From Eustoma russellianum (Eukaryota; Streptophyta; Magnoliopsida; Gentianales; Gentianaceae): a stretch of DNA of 64,000 nucleotides. Under the pieces are notes generated by a model. It had not been told where the DNA came from, did not search any database, and saw nothing but the letters and a program-made list of their open reading frames with translations. Position 1 is the stretch's first letter; the number at the start of each line of letters is the position of its first letter. Positions 1 through 10,681 of the stretch are shown in pieces. The stretch covers positions 32,795,107 through 32,859,106 of the forward strand of contig AP025056.1 in NCBI GenBank assembly GCA_036186865.1, written 5' to 3'. Both the position numbers and the translations under genes were made by a program.

Positions 1-1470
1 GGAAGTTTTGTAGAAGAACAAGATGTGGGAAAAGAGTGCATTGCCAAGAAGGAAGAAGTCGGTTGGATGCTGATGGATTTTTACTATCAAGTACTAGGTA
101 GACGGGATCATTGAAAGGAATAAAGCCAGGTTAGTAGCAAAGGAATAATACCCAGATTTATACAATCGACTATTTAGAGACTTTTTTCCGGTTGCAAAGA
201 TTAATACTACAGAGTGTTGTTCTCGATAGCAGCAACCTAAGATTGGCTGCTTTATTAGTTTGATGTAAAAAACACCTTGCTTTATGGAGAAATAAGGGAT
301 AAAGTTTACATAAAAGCACCATCGGGTTTGTCTAGTGAGTTTCAGGCCAATGAAGTGTATGAACGCAAAAAGGCATTACATGGTTTGAAACAATCTTCTT
401 GTGCTTGGTGCAACAGATTCATAGTGGCGATGTAAAGGAATAGATACAGACAGAATACAGATCATATCTTGCCTTCAAGAGAAGAGGGGGCATAGTCACG
501 TACTTGATTATATATGTCCATGATATGATTATCACCAGAAATGACCAAGAGGAGATCGCTGGGCTTCGAAAAAACTTATTCGTTGTGTTTCATATGAAGG
601 AGTGAGGGGGACTGAAATATTTTCTTCTGTCTAACAAAGTAATCTTCATATCCAAAAAGAAAATACGTTCTTAACTTACCAGCTAAGGTTGGAATATAGC
701 TTGCAAATTGAGCGATACTTCGATGTGTGTGAATCATAAACTACAATTAATGAAGGAGCTTCAGGGGAGGATCGAGAACAGGGGCGGATCGAGAACAGTA
801 TCAGAGACTTGTAGTAAAATTTATTTACCTTTCACATACCAAACTAGATATTGCATATGTAGCGGAAGTAGTGAGCCAGTTTATGCACCAACTTCAAGAA
901 GAACACATGAAAGTAGTAATGAAGATAGTGAGGTATCTAAAAAGAGCACCGGTAGGAGAATATTGTTTAAAAAATACAGACAGCTAGATGTGAAAGTATA
1001 CACTGACGCTGACTGGACGGGTAATACTAATGATAGGAGGTCGACTTTGGAGTACTTTGCTATGATGATAGACAACCTAGTCACATGAAGAAGTAAGAGA
1101 CAAAACGTAGTGGTGCTAGCAGTGAGGTGGAGTTCCAGAGAAATGCAAAGGGTGTTATGAAGATTCTTTGGCTAATGATGATGATCCACGAGATTGGTTT
1201 CCTTTTAAAACTGCCTACTAAGCTGATGTGTGATAACAAGACGACGATAAATATCTCTGAAAATCAAATACTGCATGAACAAACCAAACAGGTAGAGGTG
1301 GATAACTTTTTGTTAAAGAGAAACTAGAGAGTGGCGTCATTGAGCTTCCGTTCGTGAAGTCAGAAGATCGCCTAGGCGATATTCTTACAAAGACAATCAC
1401 TAGGAGGGTCTTTGAGTCCGTACTGTGCAAATTAGACATTGGTGGCCCCACTACCAAATTTGAGGAAAGT
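1..1470 (+). pseudogene. Ty1/copia pol remnant (RT-RNase H), copy 1
   Basis: This is a decayed reverse transcriptase and RNase H region of a copia polyprotein. Around 100-180 the translation resembles the RT start (a KARLVAK-like stretch), around 250-420 the block QFDVKN..EVYIKAPSGF...ALHGLKQSS can be followed, and near 510 there is a degraded VDD active-site region (IIYVHDMI). RNase H follows with TDADWTGNTNDRRST at about 1000-1050 and CDNKTTINISENQILHEQTKQVEVD at 1230-1300. The C-terminal LADIL-like block lies at 1370-1430. Several frameshifts and stops break the reading frame, so no functional enzyme can be made. The 5' part lies outside the window. It is the same lineage as the remnants at 3785-5718 and 6673-8049. 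Confidence 0.85.
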
Positions 1471-1754
1471 GTTGACAATCACGAAAATCATGGAATCAAT
1501 TAGGAAAATCGCCGAATCAAAATCAAATCACAGTAGGAGAATGTTCTTGTATTTAAATATAATTCATTAGATTCAAAACATAACTCATGATATTGTAGTA
1601 TACATCAGCAAAGATTTGTACATTAAAAATCAATGGACATGCGACTTTTCATTTCATTTCAGATTGTTAACATGATACTGCAAACAAATGCCTCGCCAAT
1701 CATGGATAGAAACAAATGCTTCGCCAATCACGACTTTTCATTCCAGATTGCTAA
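1471..1754 (+). repeat. Probable 3' LTR remnant of copia copy 1
   Basis: The purine-rich stretch just after the RNase H end (GAGGAAAG) is followed by TGTTGAC, which looks like an LTR start. The segment ends near GCTAACA followed by TGGTATTATCTGA, which resembles a degenerate initiator-tRNA binding site. The length of about 285 bp would suit a short copia LTR. No second copy in the window lets me confirm the ends, so the borders are tentative. Confidence 0.35.
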
Positions 1755-2731
1755 CATGGTATTATCTGATTCATTAATGAGTTACTTATTCATTATAGTA
1801 TAACTTGGTAGTCACTCCGCAACTAGTATTTAATTTTTTCCGTCTATTAATCACATATATAATGATTACGATTCAAAAAGAGACTTCCTAAAACCAGAGA
1901 AAATTTTGACAGTTTCTAAGACTTCCTAAAACATTATTTAGTTCATTTTATTAATTTTTTTATTACGGGTATACGAAGAAGATATATCACTAGACCAATT
2001 TGAATTGTATATCTAATATCTCATATCTAGCAGGAAATCATTCTAGAATCACTTTCTAGATCCCTTTTTGTTTTTCCATTTGTTTGTTTCTTGAGATTTC
2101 AAAAATTTCTACCATAAGGTAGCTCATGCAGATGGCACAAAATGACACAGGTGTACTTATAAGAATTCTCGTAAACTTATAAGGTCGTAATAGCTGTTAT
2201 TACCTATCTGCTAAAATATATAAAAAAATTGTATAAGTCTCGTTCTTAGTTATTTGTAAAACACGGTAAAATTATAAAAGAACTAGAGAAATAATGTGAC
2301 GTAGTAGGTATTCTAATAACAAATTTTTGGAGAATTATACCGTCCCTAATGGGAAAGCTTTTCTACCACGTGTACCTTTTGATAGATATTTTATATCTTA
2401 TAGATTTGTACAAGTCTTTTATGTACTATTTATATAAGTTTTATTAGAATCGTGTAGGTTCTTCTAGAAATTTGTCCTGCTTTTCACAGCGCAGTTTTAA
2501 TTGTGTCGACTTAACCTTCATAAATAAAAATGAAAAAAACAAAACGTTCATAATAAAGACGATTACTATCTGTTCTTCATTCAACACATTTTAATTAACG
2601 TGTCTGAATAGATATTGTTATTTTTTCTCGGAAAATAGTAATAACATTTGATCATTGAATTATTTAGGTCAAACCATTCTTCCAAGTTTTTCAAATGATT
2701 TTAGCAGCAAGGGACAAATTCAAGAACGCAC
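1755..2731. other. AT-rich intergenic stretch, nothing recognised
   Basis: This interval has no long reading frame, no RNA gene that I can recognise and no clear repeat structure. It is AT-rich with homopolymer runs and may be decayed transposon sequence. Confidence 0.6.
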
Positions 2732-3192
2732 ATGGAGCTACCCATACCAAAAACATGGAAAGATATATGGGACACATGGAATCTCCGAGCATTCATCATT
2801 CTAAGCCTCACCCTCCAAACTTTCCTAATCCTAATTGCTCCAATGAGGAAACGATCATCAAGAAACTCGATCACCATGCCTCTTTGGTCATCCTATTTGC
2901 TTGCAGATTGGGCAGCTAACATTGCTGTGGGACTAATCTCCAGCAGCCAATGCAGCGATGATCCGTCATCTTCGAACAAAAATGATGATCTTGCCTCCTG
3001 GGCTCCTTTTCCTCTTGTTCATCTTGGTGTCCCTGACACCATTACAGCTTTTGCTTTGGAAGATAATGAACTTTGGCTTTGGCATTTGCTTGTACTTGTG
3101 TTTCAGTCTGTTGCTGCTGTTTGTGTTCTTTAAAGCTTATCCTCTTACTCTATGGATTCCTACAGTTCTCATGTTCATTCCAGGTCAGTACT
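2732..3192 (+). pseudogene. DUF4220-domain gene fragment (N-terminal end)
   Basis: The 133-residue frame from 2732 begins MELPIPKTWKDIWDTWNLR and continues with LYF-rich membrane segments, a LADWAANIAVGLISSSQ block and WAPFPLVHLG.PDTITAFALEDNELWLWHL. These are the hallmark motifs of the N-terminal half of plant DUF4220 (often DUF4220/DUF594) membrane proteins, whose function is unknown. Near 3117-3123 the match moves to another frame (FFKAYPLTLWIPTVLMFIPG), so a one-base indel has broken it. After about 3192 the similarity stops, leaving roughly 150 of the 600-700 residues usual in the family. The ATG at 2732 suits the family's N-terminus. It is the clearest non-transposon coding trace in the window. 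A distant chance remains that it is the first exon of a split gene. Confidence 0.75.
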
Positions 3193-3784
3193 CAGTAGCA
3201 TCAAATGGAAATCTTTTTCCACTTTGTTTAACCAATTATGTACTTTGCATGAACAAGGCGATTAATGTTTTTCTAGGAAAATCGCACGTTAGGAACTGGG
3301 AAAATGAGAGCCATAAAAGAGAAGAACATACACATGTATATGGTTTTGATCAAATTGGCATAAGTCAATGCAAAAGAGATTTTTATTTTCTCTTCAGAAA
3401 AAATGAGAGGGTTCCAACACATCTTAGTATTGAGTATTTATATGGACCCAATTTATAACACTATATTGGCCCCTGTCCCCATGCTACCACGGGTCACACC
3501 AAACCTCGTGTTAAAACACGCTCCAACAATATAGAACGGCAAAATAAGAAAATCAACTACTTGTCAATGCTATGATGTTTGAATCCCGAGTTCTACAATA
3601 TTTTTGGCATGAAGCCATAGCAACCCCCACTCACACCGTAAATCATCTACCCCCAAAAATCCTTTAACACAAAACGCCGAACAAACCCTAACTACTCAAA
3701 CCACCATCCCGTTCATTCTTACCCTTCCACCTCGAATTATTGGCTTCCTAGTGCTTACACACATTCTAAAAAGTAAACGGTCTA
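3193..3784. other. Unassigned stretch after the DUF4220 fragment
   Basis: I see no gene, RNA or clear repeat here. A 166-residue frame overlaps the DUF4220 fragment and runs on to 3458, but only its short FFKAYPLTLWIPTVLMF part matches anything. The rest looks like chance translation. Confidence 0.5.
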
Positions 3785-5718
3785 AGATTGATACTTATGC
3801 CACGAAATGTGTTTTTTGTTGGTTATGCCACATATCAAAAAGGACATCAATGTTGTAATCCTGTCACTCATCGCGTTCACGTCAGCATGGACTGGACGTT
3901 TCTTGAAACTGAGTATTTCTTTCCGCACCACCCTATTGTTCAGGGGGAGATGATTAGTGAATCACTAGATTGGCTGACTAACTTAAAATGTTGAGAGATT
4001 GTTCAGCAAACCAGTCCCAACGCGAGTGAGGCTCCGACGTGAGACGTCCGAGTAGTACCCCTTGATCGGTACTCACCCGAACATGTATCTCGAAAATCCT
4101 GGTACTCTGTATACATAGTTAGATGGACAATTGCAGATAGTGCACGTGTCTTTTTGGTAACGTTTTCTCAAAATTCATTCCTGAATAGTACAGAAAACAA
4201 GTAAGATAGCCGCATGGAGAAGGGCCATGGAAACAAAGATGGAGGCCTTGACAAAGAATGCAGCTTAGGAAAATGTATGTTACTGGCATAAAAAAGGTAG
4301 TTGTGTGTAGATGGATTTTTACTATTAAGTATGAAGCAGATAACAGTATTAAGCGATACAAAGTAATGCCAGTAGCCAATTGACTCACATAAACATATGG
4401 CATTGACAACTCAGAGACTTTCTCTCTTGTTTCAAATATTGATACCATCGAAGTAATGTTCTCGATAGCATCAAATAAAAATTAGTCACTCTATCAGTTT
4501 GATGTTAAAAATTTTTCTTACATGGGAACTTGAAAGAAGAAGTATATATGGAAGCACCACTTGGGTTTTCCAATAAGTTTTAGAAAAAAGAGATATGTAA
4601 ACTGAGGAAGTCTCTCTGCGTACTAAAACAGTCTCCTCATGTGTGGTTTGAGAGATTCACGGTAGAATGGATCGGAACGAATATAGACACAACAATGATG
4701 ATCACATGTTTTTCTACAAGAGAAACGGAAATTTGATTACTTGCTTGATCATATATGTGGATGATATTATTATAACAGAGAGTGATAAGATGGAAATCGA
4801 GTGACCTGGGAAGAATCTGTCACAGAGTTTGTGATAAAGGATCTAGAGACTAAAATATTTTCTAGGGATTAATGTTCTTCAATCGAATAAAGAAATCTTC
4901 ATATACTAAACGAAACTACATACCAGATTTACTAGAAGAAGTTGGAATGACGGACTGCAAACCAAGTGACATCCCAATGGTCGTAAATCTGAAGCTTTAG
5001 ACAAAAACAGGGGATGCATCAACAAATCAAGATCAATACAAAAGGTTAGTAGAAAATTTAATCTACCTATCAAAATACAGACAAGACATTGCATAAGCAG
5101 TAGGAATGGTGAGTCTATTCATGCATAACCCTCTGGAGGAACACATAGAAGTAGTCATGAGTATAGTATGATACTCAAAAGGCATACCAGGAAGAGACAT
5201 AATGTTTACCAAGAATGGGCATCTAGGCGTTGAAGTTTATACTGATGTTGATTGAGTAGGCAGCTCAAACGATAGACGGTCTACTTCAGGGTACTTTGCC
5301 TTGATGGGAGAAAACCTAGTCACATAGAGAAGTAATGAAAGAAAGAGGTGGTAGCATTACCCAGTGCAAAGGCAAGGTTCAGAAGGATTACTATAGGCAT
5401 AATGGAAGTTTTATGGTTGAAAAAATTGATGGCAGAAATTGAGTTTCCACTTAGACATCGGATTCAGTTGATGCGTGACAACAAAGCAACAATCGCTATC
5501 TCCGAAAACCCCATACAACATGATCGGACGAAACATGTAAAAGTAGATCGATATTTTTGATAAAAGAGAAAATCGAAGAGGGAACATTTGAGTTTACGTT
5601 TGTGAGATTTGAAGACCACCTGGCAGAAATCCTCGCAAAAGCAGTAACAGGAAATGTGTTTGACTTGATACTATGCAAATTGGGCATTTGTGATCTCACT
5701 GGTCAACTTGATGAGAGT
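3785..5718 (+). pseudogene. Ty1/copia pol remnant (post-integrase to RNase H), copy 2
   Basis: The piece opens with the copia block that follows integrase (KCVF-type region reading NVFFVGYATYQKG, then a VTHRVHVSMDWTFLETEYFF stretch). Further on are RT traces: a WIFTIKYEAD-type block near 4310-4350, QFDVKN near 4497, IYVDDIIIT near 4750 and a degraded TDVD RNase H start near 5240. The C-terminal part includes MRDNKATIAISENPIQHDRTKHVKVDRYF (5470-5560) and LAEILAKAVTGNVFD. Many stops and frameshifts make it non-functional. Gag, protease and most of integrase are missing on the 5' side, so it is a truncated element rather than a full insertion. It is the same lineage as copy 1. Confidence 0.85.
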
Positions 5719-6482
5719 GCTGACAAATATAGAAAGATCTCATCAAATCATATAAACAAGAAAATAGAATATTTGGACATTTATTATATGTTGTTACACT
5801 CTATAGATAAGACAATCATTGTACTATAATAGAACCGTTGTGCGTCTTTTTGAATTAATAAAAAATAACTTTCATTCGTAACATTATAGGTCGTGCTCCC
5901 AAAATTTTAAGTCGGGCTCTAAGTTCAGATTGAGTAAATCCTATGTCACATGACATGTTTTTTCATATGATTCTATGTTTATAATTATATCTTATGGCTT
6001 CTACAAGCATAAAGTGTTCTTACGCAAAATATAATGTGATTTAACGGCAAACTAGAATGAAGTACTTGCATTTTTATTTTTTATTTTTTTGGAAAAAGGG
6101 ATAAGCGGATTATATTTCTTCTGAAATTTTTTGTTCCTGGCTCCGAATTGTCCCAAATTTAAGCATAGAGTCAATGAATTTAACCAATTATTGTTGACTT
6201 TGTTTAACTATTCATATACTATTATATAGTACTATTGAGGGCTGTAGTAGCTTTTACATGATCCTGCCTAGAAGGATATACATTATGGCTTCTAGTAACA
6301 TATTGTGTATCAATTTGGGGGTGGGAGGGGGGAGGTAGTAGATCATGTTCGTAAGTCTGAAATTGGTTTCTGACTCTGCTGATGCTGACCCATGTATAAT
6401 CAAATACGCAGAGCGGACGTTGTATCTTGCAAGCTTGAATAGCTTCAGAGAGTCCATGGTGACGGAGCCTGATCAGGGTCCT
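5719..6482. other. AT-rich stretch between two opposed copia remnants
   Basis: Directly after GATGAGAG comes TGCTGACAAATATAG, a position equivalent to the LTR start of copy 1, so the first part may be LTR of copy 2. The rest is AT-rich with nothing I can assign. A minus-strand 67-residue frame near 6254-6457 has no recognisable motif. Confidence 0.4.
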
Positions 6483-6672
6483 TGTAGAACAGAATGAAAA
6501 AGTTTTTTTCATTGATTTTGATAAATTATAATTACACCTATATATAGTATCTCTTCTACTGTAATTATGGTATATTCTAATTGCATATGATATGATATGA
6601 TATAATATGATTCTATAATAACACTACATGAGAAAATATCCACACGTATGGTATGTTTTCATCCTTTCCATC
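6483..6672 (-). repeat. Probable short LTR of the minus-strand copia remnant
   Basis: On the minus strand the RNase H end is followed by the purine tract CTTGAGGGAGAG and then TGATGG, as expected for a polypurine tract and LTR start. The segment includes TATATATAGG and ends GTTCTACA about 190 bp later. Short LTRs of this size occur in copia elements of the Ale/Retrofit type. Without a second copy the call is tentative. Confidence 0.4.
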
Positions 6673-8049
6673 ACTCTCCCTCAAGTTGATCAGTGGAGAC
6701 ACCATTGCTCAACTTGCGCAGTGTTGACTCAAAAACTCTTCCAATAACCGCCTTTGTGAGTATATCTGCAAGTTGATCTTCAGATCGCACAAACGGTACT
6801 TCAATAACTTCAGCATTGAGCTTTTCTTTGATGAAATGTCTATGTACCTCAATGTATTTTGTTTGGTCATGTTGGACTGGATTCTCTGAAATATTGATCG
6901 CTGCTTTGTTGTCACACTTTAGCTGAGCCAGAAACTGCATTGGAAAGCCTACTTCCTTCAGTAACTTTCCCAGCCACAAGACCTCTATAACTCCCTTGGC
7001 AATTCCTCTAAATTCTGCTTCCGCACAAGATAGAGCGCAACCACCTTCTATTTTTTGCTTCTTCAAGTAACTACATTACCTCCTATCAGCGAGAAATACC
7101 CAGATGTTGACCGTCTGTCACTTAGATTACCTGCTCAATCCGCGTTAGTATAAACTTCCACATCTAAATGTCTATGGTTTCTACATAAGATTTCTCTTTT
7201 TGGAGTCATGTTCAAGTATTTCACAATTCGCATTGCAGCCTCCATATATTCTGTCTGTGGTTTGTGCATAAACTGGCTAACAACTCTGACTGCATGGGCA
7301 ATATATGGCCTTGTGTGAGAAAGATAAATGACATTCCCGACTAATCTCTGGTACTGTTCGGTCCACTTTTGGAGCTCCTTCTTTAATCAGCATTTTCTGG
7401 TTGGCTGTCATATGTGTATCACTTGGCTTACAGTGCAGCATCCCTACTTCAGTCAACAGATCTAGTGTGTACTTCCTCTGAGATATGAATATTCCTCTTT
7501 TTGATCGAAGGACCTCGATTCCAAGAAAATACTTGAGTGCTCCAAAGTCTTTTATCTTAAATTCAGTGAACAGGCTGTTTCAGAGCTACGCCATCTCTTT
7601 TTTATGATTGTCTGTGATAACCATATCATCTACATATATAATGAGACACGTATCCAGCTTACCCCTTTGTTTGAGGAACAGGATATGATCTACATTGCTC
7701 TGTTTGTACCCGTTCTGCTTCATAACATGTGTAAACCTCTCGAACCATGCCCTGTGAGACTGTTTTGATCCGTAAAGAGCTCGCTCGAGTCTGCAAACCT
7801 CATTCTTTCAAAATTCGTTGGAGAAACTTGTTGGAGCCTTCATATAAACATCTTTTAGTTCTTCAAGTAGAAACGCATTTTTACATCAAACTGATACAAC
7901 GGTCAATCCTTATTCACTACAATCGAGAACAAGACTTGGATAGTATCAATCATTGCGACCAGAGAAAAAGTCTCTGAATAATCAATCCCATATGTCTACG
8001 TGTACCCCTTGGCTACCAACCTAGCATTATATCGTTCAACCGTTCCATC
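6673..8049 (-). pseudogene. Ty1/copia pol remnant (RT-RNase H), copy 3, minus strand
   Basis: The minus strand encodes RNase H end motifs: CALSCAEAEFRGIAKGVIEVLWLGKLL, CDNKAAINISENPVQHDQTKYIEVHRHF and LADILTKAV (7066 down to 6671). Further upstream on that strand are DVEVYTNAD..GNLSDRRST near 7150-7090, IIYVDDMVI (the RT active site) near 7640 and ERYNARLVAKGYT near 8030-7990. Stops interrupt it, so it is non-functional. The match ends exactly where Gypsy-1 begins at 8050, so Gypsy-1 inserted into this element. The missing upstream part is not found on the far side of Gypsy-1, so it was lost with the end of the Gypsy-1 3' LTR. Confidence 0.85.
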
Positions 8050-8842
8050 TGTTATGCCCCGCACCCTCCAGAATGTAATTAAATGAGAGAAAGAATTTTA
8101 AGAAATTAATAATCAAATTAATATTAGATTTAATAGTTGGGTTAATAATTAAAGAAAAAGGGTTTAAGTAAAATACAATTTGGGAATTCCAGTTTTGCCC
8201 TTTCCCATAATAAAAACTGACAAAGCGTCAGTTTCTCCATTTCCCCCAGGAAACGTCGATCTTCCCCTCTCCCCCAACCTCAGCCGATTTCCACAAGCCC
8301 TAGGTGAAGAAGACAACCTTCAGGAATCAATCCAAATCCCGTCTGTTTCTCAATCCGATCACCAATAATCGAAGGCAAGTAATCATCTTATAAGTTCCTA
8401 CGATTTTTGAAGAAAAAGGCCCTACTTTTGTATCAAATTGGATCACCATGCAGTATTCTACCCTTGTTTATCTTTTGTGAATTATGTGCAATTTCTGTGT
8501 TTTGGTTTCGATGTTTGGGCCATCATATGTTGAAAATCTAGTTGATGTTGATGAATATATGGATTCCTGCAAATCCTTACCCCTTAAATCCCTTTTGCTC
8601 TGATTTCATTATTGTGTAGGGTTTGAGGGTGAAAGGTGGGATCTTTGGAATGATGGGGTGAAATTCTTGAGTTCTAGGCTCGAATCGTTGCTATGTATGT
8701 GTGTAGTGTTCAAGTCGTAGTTTAAGTACGAGATGATAGCAGGGATTAGGCCTTGAATGAATGGGATAGAGTTTGGGAACGGTTGGAAGATTGGTTCTGC
8801 AGTTTTTGCAGAAATCGCAAAGAAGTTTTCTGGGATCGTAGA

Positions 8843-9079
8843 CATCGATCGATCGATGTTATCGACTGATGTACATCGATCGATCAATGTAGGAGGATTG
8901 AGAGACTGATGTGAGGCAGAAAGTATTCTGACGAACTTCGATCGATCGATGTGAGGGTATGAAGTCGCTTCGATCGATCGATGTAGGCAGAGGGATCGAC
9001 TGATGTGATACAGAAGGTTTCTGACGGACTTCGATCGATCGATATCAGGGCATGATGTGACATCGATCGATCGATGTAG
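8843..9079 (+). repeat. Palindrome array CATCGATCGATCGATG in Gypsy-1 5' LTR
   Basis: Six copies of a near-perfect palindrome built on ATCGATCGAT (forms ACATCGATCGATCGATGT and CTTCGATCGATCGATG) are spaced over about 240 bp. A matching array lies in the 3' LTR at 16114-16350. Gypsy-2 has a different palindrome set at the equivalent position. Confidence 0.85.
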
Positions 9080-9498
9080 GATATGAAGTTATACAGTTTT
9101 GTGGGAAAATAGAAGAAGGAAAAGGGAAGCTAGAGGACCAATTTGGGGACACTAGAGGCTTCTTAGGACCTGATTGAGGTTAGTGTAAGTCTTGGGAACA
9201 CGACCTAAGATGGTGAATCAACGGTGAACACTTCGTGAGGTATTTGAATTGGACTTCAGTATGAATGATCTAAGGGGTTAAGGATGAACTTTTGAGGCTT
9301 CGATAAGGTTCAAATGGAAGGTGTGAGGGTGTCTACTTTCTCCTTTGTATCCCTAGTGTAATTGTTCATGTGAGGTAGACCTGAGCATGTAGCGATACGC
9401 TTGAATGTGTGAATGAGATGAGCCTCGAGTGATTGAATGATATGTTGGATGTGCATATTTGCATCATAGCACTTGCATTTGCATTATGTTTTGATAAG

Positions 9499-9715
9499 AG
9501 CTGTGCGTTGGCACAGGGTATAAAGTTTTGTGAAACGAGCTGTGGTGTGCTACAGGGTATAAAAACAAGCTGTAACACCACAGGGTATAAAGTGAGCTGT
9601 AATGTGACACAGGGTATGAAGACAAGCTATGGAACATTACAGGGTATAAAGTTCAGCTGTGATGTGTCACAGGGTATAAAGACAAGCTATGGCCCATCAC
9701 AGGGTATAAAGTTAT
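9499..9715 (+). repeat. Hairpin + GGTATAAA tandem array in Gypsy-1 5' LTR
   Basis: Seven units of about 31 bp each hold a short stem-loop such as CTGTGcgttggCACAG or CTGTGatgtgtCACAG, followed directly by GGTATAAAG or a close variant. The stems vary while the TATAAA-like part stays. The same array is in the 3' LTR at 16771-16985. The unit could be a cluster of TATA-type promoter elements or a protein- or RNA-binding array. Confidence 0.85.
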
Positions 9716-10069
9716 ATGACCGGACATTGTGACATGCATTGCACTGTTTTGAAAAGTATTTCATAAGCATTTGTGACTGTGTAGCGTTGAGCATGATTTG
9801 AAATGGCATGCATCATATGTTTCGTTCCGGTATGATTGATAAGTAAGTGAATCGTTGTTTACTTGTGTATTACTTGTTCTTCTCTTTTATTATGCAAGTA
9901 AATCCAAACTTTTGATCAACCCAGGACATGTGCCCCAATTCCTCTTTGATACTGATATTCACTCATGTCTTGCCATGTGATGATCCTGTATGTCTTATAA
10001 GCAGGTTACTTGCTAGTATTTTTTGCTAAGGGTTCTACCCGTTGTTTTGTAGATGAGCCCGAATATGAC

Positions 10070-10117
10070 ATGATATTCATTGAGGACGATGGCGAATGGG
10101 CTGAGTGGGGTGCTTAG
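10070..10117 (+). CDS. Conserved LTR micro-ORF, MIFIEDDGEWAEWGA
   Basis: A 15-codon frame lies in the last 330 bp of the LTR, between a splice-acceptor-like TTTTGTAG and the primer binding site. Counting from the upstream codons (EPEYD before the Met), it aligns codon by codon with Gypsy-2. Seven of nine nucleotide differences over 19 codons are at third positions and six of those are silent, which is what protein-level conservation looks like. The peptide is strongly acidic with two Trp. No function is known to me. The exon upstream of the acceptor has no in-frame ATG, so initiation would be at this Met. Confidence 0.5.
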   Translation: MIFIEDDGEWAEWGA

Positions 10118-10396
10118 AGCTTATACTAGGAATTGTGATAGACTGCTTCTTGATATTTACTTTATTTCATTCGGTTGAGGATTAGATGGTTGCGTCCATG
10201 GACAGTTTTATTTACGTATGCTTTTGGGAATACAGATTTAATTAATTTAGATTTTAAATTTAACAATGTCTCTGCTCTTATTTCTCTTACGTCAGTGATG
10301 ATGTGTATGTGAGAATGGTGACATCTGTTAGTCCACTTAGTAGGCTACGACGGGTGTACCGGTTCGGGTCCGCTGTCCGGGCCAAGACGCTACACG

Positions 10397-10408
10397 TGGT
10401 ATCAGAAC
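10397..10408 (+). promoter_or_regulatory. Primer binding site of Gypsy-1
   Basis: TGGTATCAGAAC starts two bases after the LTR end and matches the initiator tRNA-Met 3' end (TGGTATCAGAGC) except one base. It primes minus-strand DNA synthesis. Confidence 0.9.
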
Positions 10409-10681
10409 CTAGGCTTCAGATCTACCTCGGAGACCTAGGTTATGTCATGTAGAGCCTTAAGCTATGATTTTGACCTTAAGTTGACCCATAAGTCTTAGTA
10501 TCTGATCTTAGATATAAGTTGGATTGGGTTGGGTGTGTGCGAGTGTGATAAAAAAAATTTAATTAATGATCATGTGATTCTTCCTCGTAATACATGTAAT
10601 TTCCGTTCCGTGCAACACATATGGGCCTTCAGTATTATCTTTTGAATTGCTGAATGCTAATAAGCGCTGACCTTGCAAAAA

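Larger units (their letters stand above)
8375..10052 (+). other. Candidate leader intron in Gypsy-1 5' LTR (GC-AG)
   Basis: The donor reads CGAAG|GCAAGTAATC, which fits the strong AG|GCAAGT consensus of GC-AG introns. The acceptor reads GTTGTTTTGTAG|ATGAGCCC. Gypsy-2 has the same donor wording (ACAAAG|GCAAGTAATC) and an acceptor at the homologous place before the same conserved peptide. It would be a 5' leader intron only if transcription starts near the LTR start. If the TATAAA-type array inside the interval is the promoter, the donor lies upstream of the transcript and this is not an intron. Confidence 0.45.
8050..10394 (+). repeat. Gypsy-1 5' LTR (2345 bp)
   Basis: The LTR starts TGTTATGCCCC and ends GCTACA just before the primer binding site. 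The first 1.7 kb is repeated at 15321-17024 with scattered substitutions. Inside it are a CATCGATCGATCGATG palindrome array (8843-9079), a hairpin plus GGTATAAA array (9499-9715), a GC-AG-like splice donor at 8374/8375 and a conserved micro-ORF (10070-10117). A short CT-rich stretch with a 62-residue frame (8180-8368) precedes the donor. Confidence 0.93.

Noticed and set aside
6222..6512. Minus-strand frames next to the short copia LTR
   Set aside because: I considered a gag start after a primer site (a tandem element), but no gag motif or good primer site is seen.
8180..8368. 62-residue frame at the start of the Gypsy-1 LTR
   Set aside because: It is a CT-rich leader-like stretch with stops around it, and it is out of frame with the downstream micro-ORF, so I do not call it a gene.
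9499..9715. CRISPR-like look of the regular repeats in the Gypsy-1 LTR
   Set aside because: The units carry no unique spacers of constant length, are duplicated in both LTRs and lie in a plant genome.
9433..9732. Open frame of 99 residues with repeated QGIK motifs
   Set aside because: It is the translation of the hairpin plus GGTATAAA array; the period is about 31 bp, not a multiple of three, so the repeated peptide is only partial and not a designed protein repeat.
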